A DNA stretch of 38,733 nt, from assembly GCA_019828545.1 (NCBI GenBank), contig JACVRA010000595.1:1-38733 (forward strand), read 5' to 3'. Origin of the DNA: Paracamarosporium sp. OC-R06-R3. Taxonomy: Eukaryota > Ascomycota > Dothideomycetes > Pleosporales > Didymosphaeriaceae. Below are positions 21,732 to 30,476 of the stretch, one piece after another (positions within the stretch are counted from its first letter, which is position 1; each line of letters opens with the position of its first letter). A program made the translations under genes and the position numbers. The notes under the pieces are model-generated. The model was not told the origin of the DNA, ran no database searches, and saw only the letters and a program-made list of their open reading frames with translations.

Positions 21732-22831
21732 GTGAATCGATCATGGAGCCGTGGTCAACGAAAATGGTATGAGGTGAGGACTGGGATTCGCACCGGCACT
21801 GGCATTGAGATATCGCCGTGCTTGCAACGCAACGCAACGCATCGCATCGATAGACAAAAGTTTCAATTAAAAAGTACAACGTAAACACCTGAGACGAGTG
21901 AATGGGGTGTACCCGCTGTTTATTCCTCTTTGTATACATGAGCGTCGCGTAGTTTAGTCCGCTCACACTATCTATCCTGCTCGGTCTACCAACGACATCC
22001 CGCCTCCCCCTGATCAGGCACGTCGAACGTACATGACGAGGCAGATACGCTGTGTATCGCAGACGTGTTTGCCTTCGTACTCGCCATGGGACCACCATGT
22101 CGTTGGATCCGCGCCTCCAGCCAGCCTCGCTGTCGGCCAGCCTCGCCCCGCCTCGCCCGGCTCGACGTCGCTTGCGCTCAACTCCGAATTGACCGGCGAG
22201 GCTGGAATGTCGCTTGGCTGTGCGTGCTGTGCATGATGCCGGGTGTGCTGTGTCGTTGGTCGTGGTGTGTGTATGCCCCGCTTCTTGGACGCGGTTCAAT
22301 TCCTTCGCGGACACACGCGAGGGAAGTGTGATGCGTGCGGACTGGAGGTTGAGTCGTCGGTAGATTGGTAGGTGCGTTTTGCTATGCCGTTGGATGAGAT
22401 CGTATAGGGGGTTGGTTATGCTGGATTGGTTGTGCGTGGGCAGTATGCATGTATGTTGTTTATTGTTTACTGCGCGGTGCTTGGGCAAGGCTCGCTGTAG
22501 CATACATGCATGCGCGTACAGCCTTGCTGGACACCTTCCACGACTGGTGCCCAGTCAGAACGGCTGGAGGACGCATCTCGGATGTCTACGCGACTGTTCT
22601 GTGTCGGAAGGCTATGTTGATGAGCAATTCGGGCGGGTGCGGATCGGCGTCCTACTGGTGTTTTGCTGCGCGGTCGGGGGCTAGGTGCATACTTGTGGCG
22701 GTGGAAGCTGGCATCGTAAGTATATTGGTGAAGACGTCAGTACGACCGGTCAAGGTTCACGGCGAGAGGTGAGGGGTACCTGCGAGAGTGCCTTTGTTGC
22801 TCTGTAGGGGGCCTCGGTGTACGCTGTAGGG
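21732..22831. other. Intergenic region downstream of PCM1
   Basis: About 1.1 kb. It holds the PCM1 3' region with a short CAACG/CATCG tract (21824-21850). Beyond it, plus-strand frames at 22033-22331 and 22379-22772 have biased composition but no recognisable family; I treat them as unsupported. Confidence 0.45.
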
Positions 22832-22839
22832 TATATAAG
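22832..22839 (+). promoter_or_regulatory. TATA box of the dsRNA-binding gene
   Basis: TATATAAG lies 33 bp before the ATG at 22873 and 72 bp before the next in-frame ATG at 22912. If transcription starts about 30 bp downstream, the second ATG is the more comfortable start. Confidence 0.45.
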
Positions 22840-22872
22840 AACTGCGAGGTTTGCCATATCTCCGACTTGCTC

Positions 22873-24037
22873 ATGCTTCCTTCACCCCTGCGAACTCCAG
22901 TCTCTACGGCAATGCAGAAAGAAATCAAGAGGATTCTCAACAGGATGCAAAAAACGGACGAGCCGTCTTTGTCTGTGTCTTCCGTGGAAGTAGAGCGGTC
23001 TTCGTCTATGTCTTCCGTGGAAATAGAGCCTACTCCCAGTACGAGAGTATCCAAGTCGAGTTCTGTTTCCCTTTGCTAACATGTTTAGGAAATCCAGATG
23101 TAGACTTGAACATCGTTATAGAGGATAGTTTGATTTCCCAAGGTACACTGCTGTACCCGCTCGGTCATTGTATAGTGGCTAACTATGGCCACAGTCCCCA
23201 AGTTGTGGCGTGGAAAGGCAATCTTTTCCGGCGCGGTCGCCGAGGTAGTCCCAACAGACTATCTAGAACGCACACCAGGTGCTTTCATCGTACGTGAGAG
23301 TCTGTTCTCGAGGCTTTAGATATGAGCTGACCGTTCGCGAGGACATCCTAGAGGCAGTTGCTGCAAAGTACTACCATAAATGTTTTGGACCGGCAAACGA
23401 GCAAGTTCACAACGAACACCATCTTGCTGGCTTCTACCGCTCTTTATATAACAGTTGTACAGGGGACAAACCTAATTGGGGAAAGTTCCGCGAAGACCTT
23501 TTGTGCAAGATTCAGGCCGGTTGCGATGAGCTCCAGAAAGCAAACATCCCCGAGCTTCCCGCTGTACCGATAGACCCTCCATCCAAAGGCTACACAACCA
23601 CAATATTAACGACGACTCAAAACAGCGAGGCCTTGTTTTGTTCGTCCTCCGCACCTTATAGCTCCAGCCCTAGCTCCAGCTCCAGCTCTAACTATTCGCC
23701 CACCTCGTCGGACCACTAGAGCTCTGTCACCGTCACGCCCGCAACTTACGGTGGAGAGAAGAGCCAGCAGATGCTAGAGCCCTTAACGAATTCCGCTGCC
23801 GGACCCGACACCGACGTAGCTCTCAGTCGATATACGTCGGTGCTAAAAGAGCACGCCGACGCTCATGGGAAAAAACTCGATTACGAAAAGAAGTGGGAGA
23901 ACCTGGATCCTCCGTGTTTCCATTCCAAGGTCTTCTACGATGAATGGTGTGGGGAAGGAACGGGCAAGAGCTTCAAGCTTGCAAAACATGCAGCGTCAAA
24001 ACATCTTTGTTGTTTGATGGGTCTGCGGGTCCAATAA
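22873..24037 (+). CDS. Multi-exon protein with C-terminal dsRNA-binding domain and an in-frame TAG
   Basis: Exons 22873-23038, 23089-23142, 23195-23289 and 23342 onward are joined by three introns of 50-52 bp with CTAAC or CTGAC branches and donors GTACGA, GTACAC, GTACGT. Every junction keeps phase. The frame gives 230 residues to a TAG at 23717-23719, and the same frame then runs on to 24037. The part after the stop holds a dsRNA-binding domain (about residues 269-333 if read through): YTSVLKEHADAHGKKLDYE, FHSKVFYDEWCGEGTGKS, then AKHAASKHLCCLM. The N-terminus has an 11-residue repeat (SVSSVEVE, SMSSVEIE); the middle is unrecognised; a Ser-rich linker precedes the TAG. The TAG could be removed by a fourth intron (branch CTAAC at 23685-23689, acceptor CACTAG, weak donor GTACCG at 23564), be read through, or be a real nonsense change. 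The start may be 22873 or 22912. Confidence 0.6.
22970..23035 (+). repeat. 33-bp in-frame tandem repeat
   Basis: Two copies of a 33-bp unit centred on TCTTCCGTGGAA (22978 and 23011) encode an 11-residue repeat in exon 1 of the dsRNA-binding gene. The copies differ at a few positions. Confidence 0.65.
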
Positions 24038-26297
24038 GCCTAGTAGCTGGGGCGATGAAGCTTACCTTGAGCTGGTGATTCATGTCATGTTGGTTTTGAC
24101 TTTGGTGGAGTTTTGTTCTCTCATAGGGGTGTTTCCGGTTCTCTTATGGTTGAGGTGTCCATTTTTCTTTTTTTTCTTTTTTTTCTTCTTTTCTCTTTAC
24201 TGCATTTTTGGACTTAGGCCTACGCCGAATTTTCCGCGCATCCACGCCGATCGCGGTCGTGGATAGTCTGAAATGTATGATTGTTGATCGCAGCGATCTG
24301 GAAATGCTGGAGTTTTACTTATCGCGCTATGGGGACTGCATAGAGGCAACAATATAAAGTCATTCGCGACGTATCTAAAGTAAATCACAAGATTGACTGG
24401 CTTCTCATATCAAAAAGTGTCCGATTAATATAGAATCTCTCGGTGCTTCTATGCGTATCAAATAACGACCTTATGCTGGCGGCGTATTAGACAGTCATCA
24501 TTGTAGCTCTAGTGCTTACTCTACTTGCGGATTGCGAGGAACCACGCGGTAGGGAGCGAATAGTCATTGCACGTGGCTGATAAAACGTAAGTCGTCGCTG
24601 GGGAGGAGTTATTTAAAGTCTTAGCGATGGGCATATAAGAAGAAGTTGTGTTTTAAATGTTTTCCTGGTTTTCGTAGAGTTGGTCGGTGACTCGTGGAGG
24701 CTTACTGCGGTGCGGGCCTTCTATGATGGTGGAGGTGTCGGGGTTTACAAGGCTCAGGTGTGCACTTTGTCCTTTTGTTGGAACAGGGGAAATTAAAGGT
24801 TTCAGTTGCTTGCTTCTTTGCTTGTAAGTGAGGGTATGGGTGATCGCGAACATTGCCTAAGTGGTTTTGCGCCTAGCGAAGTGAGCGAATGTTGGGTTAT
24901 AGTACTCTGTGAACACCCAGATACATCTAGCTTAAAGTTTTAGCTTTGCATATTTGTATCGTTTCTACAGTTTGTTGAAGGGCTTGAGTTTTTCAATATT
25001 GAGGTGTGAACGTTTGAGTAGAACTGCGAGGGGAGCAGACAAGTCAAACCACCGGATCTCGATGTAGTTACCAGTGTACCAGACAAACCCGAATTTCGCC
25101 GGAACTGTTCATTAACCACATATCATATTGATGTAAAAGGTACAAATCTCAACCACCATGCGACATATCCGCTGACAAAAATTGGGCCTCGATAAGCTGC
25201 GAAAGCCACTTTGACAAATGCCGTGGGGTGTTCACTTGCGAACACGACCAGTAATTACGATCTCGACTGTCATAGTTTCGCACGTCTATTCCTGACCCTG
25301 TCGTAGCGCCGGACTGTGGGCGAGGAGAGGTATCATGCGTGGGAGGTACTTGCTTATCTCGCCGTGTACATTCACCGCGGGTGCCGCGCAACACCTCGAC
25401 ATGGGAAGCTCTACAGCTGCCCGCGGAGATCTTGTATCTAATAGTGCACTTACACGCTTACAGGTAGCATAATGAGGCGTGGTATTCGCCATGGCTTGCC
25501 CATGTTGGCATAGCCAATTGAGTTGGCGGCTGGGGCCGCTCACATGGCAAGCCTGCATCTGAGGCACACCTGCTGTGTTTGGACGCCCCGACGTTTTGGC
25601 GGGCGAGGAGATCTCCGCACGTGCGTAAGACCACACTCACACGTCAGTCATGCTTCGAGCCTGCTATCGTCGGTATCTATTGGTTATGCCGATTTATCCA
25701 CCAGCTGCAGTCTGAGCTCACTTCGAGTAAGCAAGCACATCTCCGACTGTGCGGCCCTATAAACATTTGCACTGTATAGCAGTACTACGCTCCCGCTTAA
25801 CACCCAAGGCAAACCTGCATGCTGCTGCACGTCAGGTTAATCTCGACCACGGTCGCACAACCCCGCTCGATTCCCAAACTCTGCACGCCTCCACCATGCA
25901 GTCATGGCTCGGCTGCCACATCCTGCCTACGGGCATGCCCCACGCTATCACACGCCATATGCATCGAGAGCACTTAGTCTACGCCCTCTCTGCTGAGATG
26001 GTGGCCGGCCTCCACGCCCCATAGGCCTCACCCAACCGTCAACCCACTCCAGGCGTCACTATCGCGCCGGATACGGCCTCATAAGCATACCGATCCGCAC
26101 GCCGTGTTTCGAAGCGGGGCAGCGCCGCTCTCGCCGTGTACACGGGGTGCCCTTATTGGACTGGCTAGCACCCACGCCTCCGATCAGTGAGCTGTTCCGG
26201 CGTGATATGCATGCATGCGTGGCATGCACATGCTTTCTTTTTTGTCTAGCTGGAGCGGAGGCCAGGCTGGGTGGTCAGATGGTGGGTTTGGGAGAGG
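24038..26297. other. 2.3-kb intergenic gap
   Basis: No coding frame is supported. It contains a pyrimidine run (24162-24199, almost all T with a few C) after the dsRNA-binding gene. Near the metallothionein promoter is a cluster of ATGCATGC/GCATGC palindromic words (about 26206-26232). A scan for other short cysteine-rich exons found none. Confidence 0.45.
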
Positions 26298-26305
26298 TAT
26301 ATATA
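26298..26305 (+). promoter_or_regulatory. TATA box of the metallothionein gene
   Basis: TATATATA followed by GGGG lies 109 bp upstream of the metallothionein ATG, a typical distance for a strongly inducible fungal promoter. No exact copper-fist (Ace1/Cuf1-type) element was recognised nearby. Confidence 0.5.
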
Positions 26306-26413
26306 GGGGTGCTGGGTGCGCACCTTGATGGCCATCAGCCTTAGCACTTGATACCACTACTTCTACCGACCAATCAACAACCGACCCGGCTTAACTGCTA
26401 CCAATCACGAAAC

Positions 26414-26654
26414 ATGTCTCCCTGGTACGTGGATCTTGGTTCCCGGGCTGCTGGTGGTGGTTGTCATGGTGCTCGCGACGGACTTCGGCGCTGTGGCCGG
26501 AGTGGCTGGTCGTTGGATGGAGCGACTTTTGAACCGAGTTTGTATATGGGGAAATGAGGATTTATGCTGACAAGAAAACCACAGCTCCTGCCAGACTTGC
26601 TCCAACTGCAACGGTGACTGCAACAGCTGCGGTTGCGGTGCCTGCAGCCACTAA
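26414..26654 (+). CDS. Copper-type metallothionein, 26 residues, two exons
   Basis: Exon 1 is 11 nt (26414-26424, ATG to the first two bases of a Cys codon); exon 2 is 26585-26654. The 160-bp intron has donor GTACGT, branch GCTGAC (about 26565-26570) and acceptor ACAG. The joined frame has 27 codons and begins MSPCSC. Cysteines are at 4, 6, 9, 12, 16, 19, 21 and 24 (C-x-C-x2-C-x2-C-x3-C-x2-C-x-C-x2-C), eight of 26 residues, with only Ser, Asn, Gly, Gln, Asp, Thr, Ala, Pro and a final His between, and no aromatic residues. This is the size and composition of the fungal copper metallothioneins (Neurospora CuMT, Colletotrichum CAP3/CAP5 class), which bind Cu(I) in thiolate clusters in the cytosol and buffer excess metal. 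It has its own TATA box. Metal specificity and induction are inferred. Confidence 0.85.
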
Positions 26655-27046
26655 GCGCCTCCCTGGGCCACCGTCATTCGCCTTCGCCAAACGATTTCAT
26701 TCCTCAGCAACGACAATTTCGAAATCTTTCGCAATGGGATTCGATCGGGGAGCTTTGGGAGGGGTTTGATTGGGAGATGAAAGAATACAGGTCGGAGCAT
26801 CCTGCTACGTAGCGCATCAATGGAAACGATGACTCTGTGCATACACTCTTTACCACTTTTTGTCCACTTGATGTCTGTGCGAGCTCTATGCCTTTGAAAG
26901 TACAAGTAACGCACGATTTTCTCGATATTGCTGCTTGCGTTGCATCGAACACGAACTTGTAGGACGCATTCTTTGGGACGGTGGATACACAACTACAAGC
27001 TGCAAGGGTATCTATTGTTCTTACATTATTGTACAAGACCACCATT
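26655..27046. other. Convergent 3' region of metallothionein and GatA
   Basis: About 390 bp between convergent genes, presumably both 3' untranslated regions. No other feature is seen. Confidence 0.5.
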
Positions 27047-28522
27047 TCAGTTAACTCTAGCAGCATCTAAAAGCTCGCTGGCAAGAGCAAGAACACGCTT
27101 ATCGTCGCCATACTGCCCGATGATCTGCATGCCGGCAGCTCCCGAGCATCCTTCCTCTTCGGCGCTGGAGGCCTTATTCTCGTGCACCGGAACGCTGATG
27201 GCAGGAAGCCCCGCTAAGCTGGCAGGAACCGTGAAGACATCATTCATATACGCATGTAACGGCTTCTGGTCCTTAATTGCAGAGAACTGCGGTGCCAGAG
27301 TTGGCGCTGTAGGACATAGCAGGACGTCTACGCCCTCCTGGTTGATCTCAGTTTGAGAGGTAATCAGGAGATTCGGCATCGCAAATGCTCTATCGAAGTC
27401 CTGCTGCACCAATCTCCTCACTTTCTGCGCCTGGATGAAATAGTTGTCGATAGCTTGCGCGCTGAGCGAGAACGCACCCAGCAGTATGCGTCTTTGCACT
27501 TCGGGCCCAAAACCTTCTCCGCGCGTCTTTGCAAATAACACGCTATCTGGCGTGCCATCTTTCCCTTCTGCTCTTGAACCGTAACGAACGCCATCATATT
27601 TAGCTAGGTTGCTGGATGCTTCTGCGGGTGCAAGAACGTAGTAAGCGGAGAGTGCGTGCTGAGTGGCTGGTAGCCGCACACTGTATAGAGTATGTCCTCG
27701 TTCTTGGAGGAGCCGAAGAGAACGCAACCATGCCTTCCGCACGGTGGGGTCGAGCGTGGAAATGCTGTAATCCATCGGGACTCCGATCTTGAGAGGTTTA
27801 GATGCGGCCGGCGTCTCAGTAGGGAGATGTGAGCGCGTCAAAGGAGGCAGAGATGTAGGATCTTGAGGGTCATGTATGTTCAGGGTATCGAAAATGCCCT
27901 CCACGCTTTCCACGTCGTTGCCCAGTATTCCAACCGTGTCCAGCGAATTCGCATACGCAATGACGCCCCAACGACTGAGCAAGCCGTAGCTCGGCTTGAA
28001 CCCAACCGTCCCAGTATACGCAGCAGGGAGTCTCACAGACCCGCCTGTGTCCGTTCCCAATGCGGCCCAGCACTGCTCGGTCGCGACCGCAACGGCGCTT
28101 CCGCCTGAGCTCCCTCCTGCACTTTTCTCCTCGCCCTTCTGCTCAAGCTTCGCAGCTCCAAAGCGCGAATGTACGTTATGCGACCCCATTCCGAACTCAT
28201 CCATATTCGTCTTTCCAACCGCAATTGCGCCTGCCTCGCGCAACTGCCTCACTACAGTCGCATCATACGGGCTTTTGAACCTCTCCAAGATACCAGATGC
28301 GGCGGTAGTTTGTATATCGGCTGTGCAGATGTTGTCTTTGATCGCAATAAGCCTTCCGCAAGGGTTTCTCGGGTCTACATGTTGGGTTTGCGACAAGGAC
28401 TCGGTAGCTACGGCGACGCGCGAGAGGACAGATTTGGAATCGGCGACGTTGATGAAAGCATTGAGATGGGCATGACGTCCTATGTTGTCGATTTGTCGCT
28501 GGGCCTGTCTAAGGAGGGACAT
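27047..28522 (-). CDS. Glutamyl-tRNA(Gln) amidotransferase subunit A, mitochondrial
   Basis: Single exon, 491 residues from ATG 28522. GatA is the amidase subunit that releases ammonia from glutamine so the mitochondrial complex (with GatB/Pet112 and GatF or GatC) can convert Glu-tRNA(Gln) to Gln-tRNA(Gln). The Ser-cisSer-Lys triad is visible: K62 in AIKDNI, S138 in AGGSSGGS, and S162 in [12 protein letters not shown]. Other amidase-signature marks are [12 protein letters not shown] and [14 protein letters not shown], and CPTAPTLAP lies near the C-terminus. From this ATG there is no strong targeting sequence. The frame stays open upstream to about 28639 with no further ATG, and that stretch is Arg-containing, so a near-cognate start is conceivable. 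The symbol is left blank because fungal naming varies (HER2 in yeast). Confidence 0.92.
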   Translation of the reverse strand: MSLLRQAQRQIDNIGRHAHLNAFINVADSKSVLSRVAVATESLSQTQHVDPRNPCGRLIAIKDNICTADIQTTAASGILERFKSPYDATVVRQLREAGAIAVGKTNMDEFGMGSHNVHSRFGAAKLEQKGEEKSAGGSSGGSAVAVATEQCWAALGTDTGGSVRLPAAYTGTVGFKPSYGLLSRWGVIAYANSLDTVGILGNDVESVEGIFDTLNIHDPQDPTSLPPLTRSHLPTETPAASKPLKIGVPMDYSISTLDPTVRKAWLRSLRLLQERGHTLYSVRLPATQHALSAYYVLAPAEASSNLAKYDGVRYGSRAEGKDGTPDSVLFAKTRGEGFGPEVQRRILLGAFSLSAQAIDNYFIQAQKVRRLVQQDFDRAFAMPNLLITSQTEINQEGVDVLLCPTAPTLAPQFSAIKDQKPLHAYMNDVFTVPASLAGLPAISVPVHENKASSAEEEGCSGAAGMQIIGQYGDDKRVLALASELLDAARVN

Positions 28523-29150
28523 TGAGGGTGGGTGACATGGCAGACGCGGTGATGCGATGCTGCCGTAGCGGAGCTTAGGATCCACCGAGTTTTGGCGCGA
28601 CAGCACGTGACGTTGGCTAGCCGCATTCGGAACACCTTATAGTTTCGTCTCAGCTCTTCCTATGCTATCATCGGTTCCTGTATGTCATTATGCACTACTG
28701 TATCCGAAAGCTGTACCTGGTTGAGAAAATGCAGTGAATTGCCGTCCTGCTGCAGGTGCAAATTGCTTATGCGCATCCTCGATGGACGCATGTGGAAGCA
28801 CAGGATGGCGGATTGATCCAAGTTTGTCTACCGCATTTTATAGCCGGTATTAATTGAACTTGAACTGTTCTTCTCTCCCAATTATAGACGCATTACGGAA
28901 GTTGTAAAAGACGAGACCAACTCTATGCTTCAATGATGCCTTGTTCTTGCGGTAAAAATGTTCATAACACGCACTGTTTGATATTGACGTCGATGAAATA
29001 TGTCGATTCGCCCAGTTCTCGATCAAGGACCATCTCCATCGGATTAAATACGAACAATACCACTTAGACATCCACACAACCGAAGCCAGACCGCCTTCAC
29101 GCTTCCCCATCCAAAAACACCCGATACCTATCGCCCACATATATCCCCAT
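28523..29150. other. GatA promoter and 3' region of the secreted-protein gene
   Basis: About 0.6 kb between two minus-strand genes. No coding frame or repeat is supported. Confidence 0.5.
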
Positions 29151-29450
29151 CTAATCTCTATTGACAGGCCACCAGCTGAAATACCCCGGATAGGTGGTGA
29201 AGCAACCGTGTTTTGGCAACATAACGCCGACCATCTGGGTCGTGCATCCGGGCCCGTAGAACCCCGAGACACCCCCCTGGATAACCTTTCCACTGCCGCG
29301 AATGAGAACATCCTGGCATCTAGTTATCGTGAGAACGATTTTTCTTCTAGTGCAGTCCTCGCTGTCAGGGTAGAGCTCGACGTTTACGGCAGCGGTGGCG
29401 GTGTGGATGAGAGCCATGAAGGCTGTTGCCAGGAGGGCGGAGGTTCGCAT
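29151..29450 (-). CDS. Small secreted protein with four cysteines (candidate effector)
   Basis: 99 residues from the ATG at 29448-29450. The first 20-21 residues form a classic signal peptide (MRTSALLATAFMALIHTATA, with an A-A cleavage region). The mature part, about 78 residues, has cysteines at 33, 45, 69 and 83, enough for two disulfides, and a Gly-rich centre (GSGKVIQGGVSGFYGPG). It ends in an aromatic stretch (YPGYFSWWPVNRD). No family is recognised. The frame is open upstream of the ATG (to 29600), but that part reads as low-complexity leader, so the signal-peptide Met is preferred. No intron is needed. Small size, secretion signal and even cysteine count are shared by fungal effectors and antimicrobial proteins; the role is unknown. 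Confidence 0.65.
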   Translation of the reverse strand: MRTSALLATAFMALIHTATAAVNVELYPDSEDCTRRKIVLTITRCQDVLIRGSGKVIQGGVSGFYGPGCTTQMVGVMLPKHGCFTTYPGYFSWWPVNRD

Positions 29451-30476
29451 GTTGATTTTATGAGGCAAGTTTGCTGATGTGTGAGTGATGGGTGGCTTGG
29501 TGGAGGGGATGTGGTGATTCTGTTGGAACGCAGAGGCAAGAATTGTTTTTATGCCGTGTGTAGTGCTGGAAGAGGTAGGTGAATTCTTGCGTTTTACCAT
29601 GGATGTCGTACGAAAGACTCCAAGATGGCCAACTTGTTGAACACGTACTTCTTGCCTGAAAAGGGAGGTAGGATACCGCTTCTGTTGTAAAATTGCAACA
29701 TCGCATGTATAGGATTACCACAAAGCAGGCGGATGATTAGAAAGTGTGTCTTAGTTGTCGATTACATTTCAATGATATTATAATATACACATGCCCTAGC
29801 ATTAATGTTATAAACCTCTAAAAGCCTGCTGGACATGATATTCCTTTCGAAGTATCTTTTGGACAGCTCAGGTTGCCTTAAAGCGGGCAAGCTACGGAGT
29901 TCGCTAACGTTCTTTTGCGTTTAGGGTCGAAGTAGTGTCGTGCGAGTAGGGAACCTTAGGGAAGATTCGCGCGCGCCTATTCTACTGTATTTGAAGACCA
30001 TGTTTCTAATCTGTACACTGAGTACGGTTGTAGCGCGTGCATATTAAGGTTGTTCGGCTAGTCCCGATAATGTTGCACAGGAACCAAAAAACGTAGAAAC
30101 TGGCTTGGCTTCTACAGCAGGGTAACAGAAAAGCTGAGAATCTCAAAGTCACAGTGGCTGACAAATTGCACTAACGGACTTCAAACAGATACACCATCAT
30201 CATCTAAACATATTTCGAAACCTATGGGTAGTAGCGACAGTTTACCATTAATACTGTAGTTTGTCATTTTCAGTAAATTGGACTTTTTCACAAAAAGGTA
30301 GGTAGTGACACTAATGCATTTTTCCTGCGCAATCAAATCAACGTTAACATAGATGCTTTGTGGCCGAAACAAGTGACTTGTATACTTGCGAATGAGTAAG
30401 ATGTGCTTGGAAATAAGTACGTACGAAGTATTCCTCATTCATCATTACCCGGTCATGCGATTTTCCCAGAGCATCG
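29451..30476. other. AT-rich intergenic region
   Basis: About 1 kb including the promoter of the small secreted protein. Beyond 29700 the sequence becomes AT-rich with no supported gene. A weak minus-strand frame at 30181-30438 has no family resemblance. Confidence 0.45.

Noticed and set aside
22033..22772. Several plus-strand ORFs downstream of PCM1
   Set aside because: They overlap in different frames and show no conserved motif or splice-joined continuation.
23185..23289. Short protein starting MATVPKLW at ATG 23185
   Set aside because: This ATG lies within an intron ending CACAG at 23194; the three-intron model keeps phase with upstream exons and explains a stop just 5' of it. It stays possible as an alternative start.
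25749..26344. Two ORFs upstream of the metallothionein (25749-26024 and 26147-26344)
   Set aside because: No recognisable domain; the second overlaps the metallothionein TATA region, so it is more likely promoter DNA.
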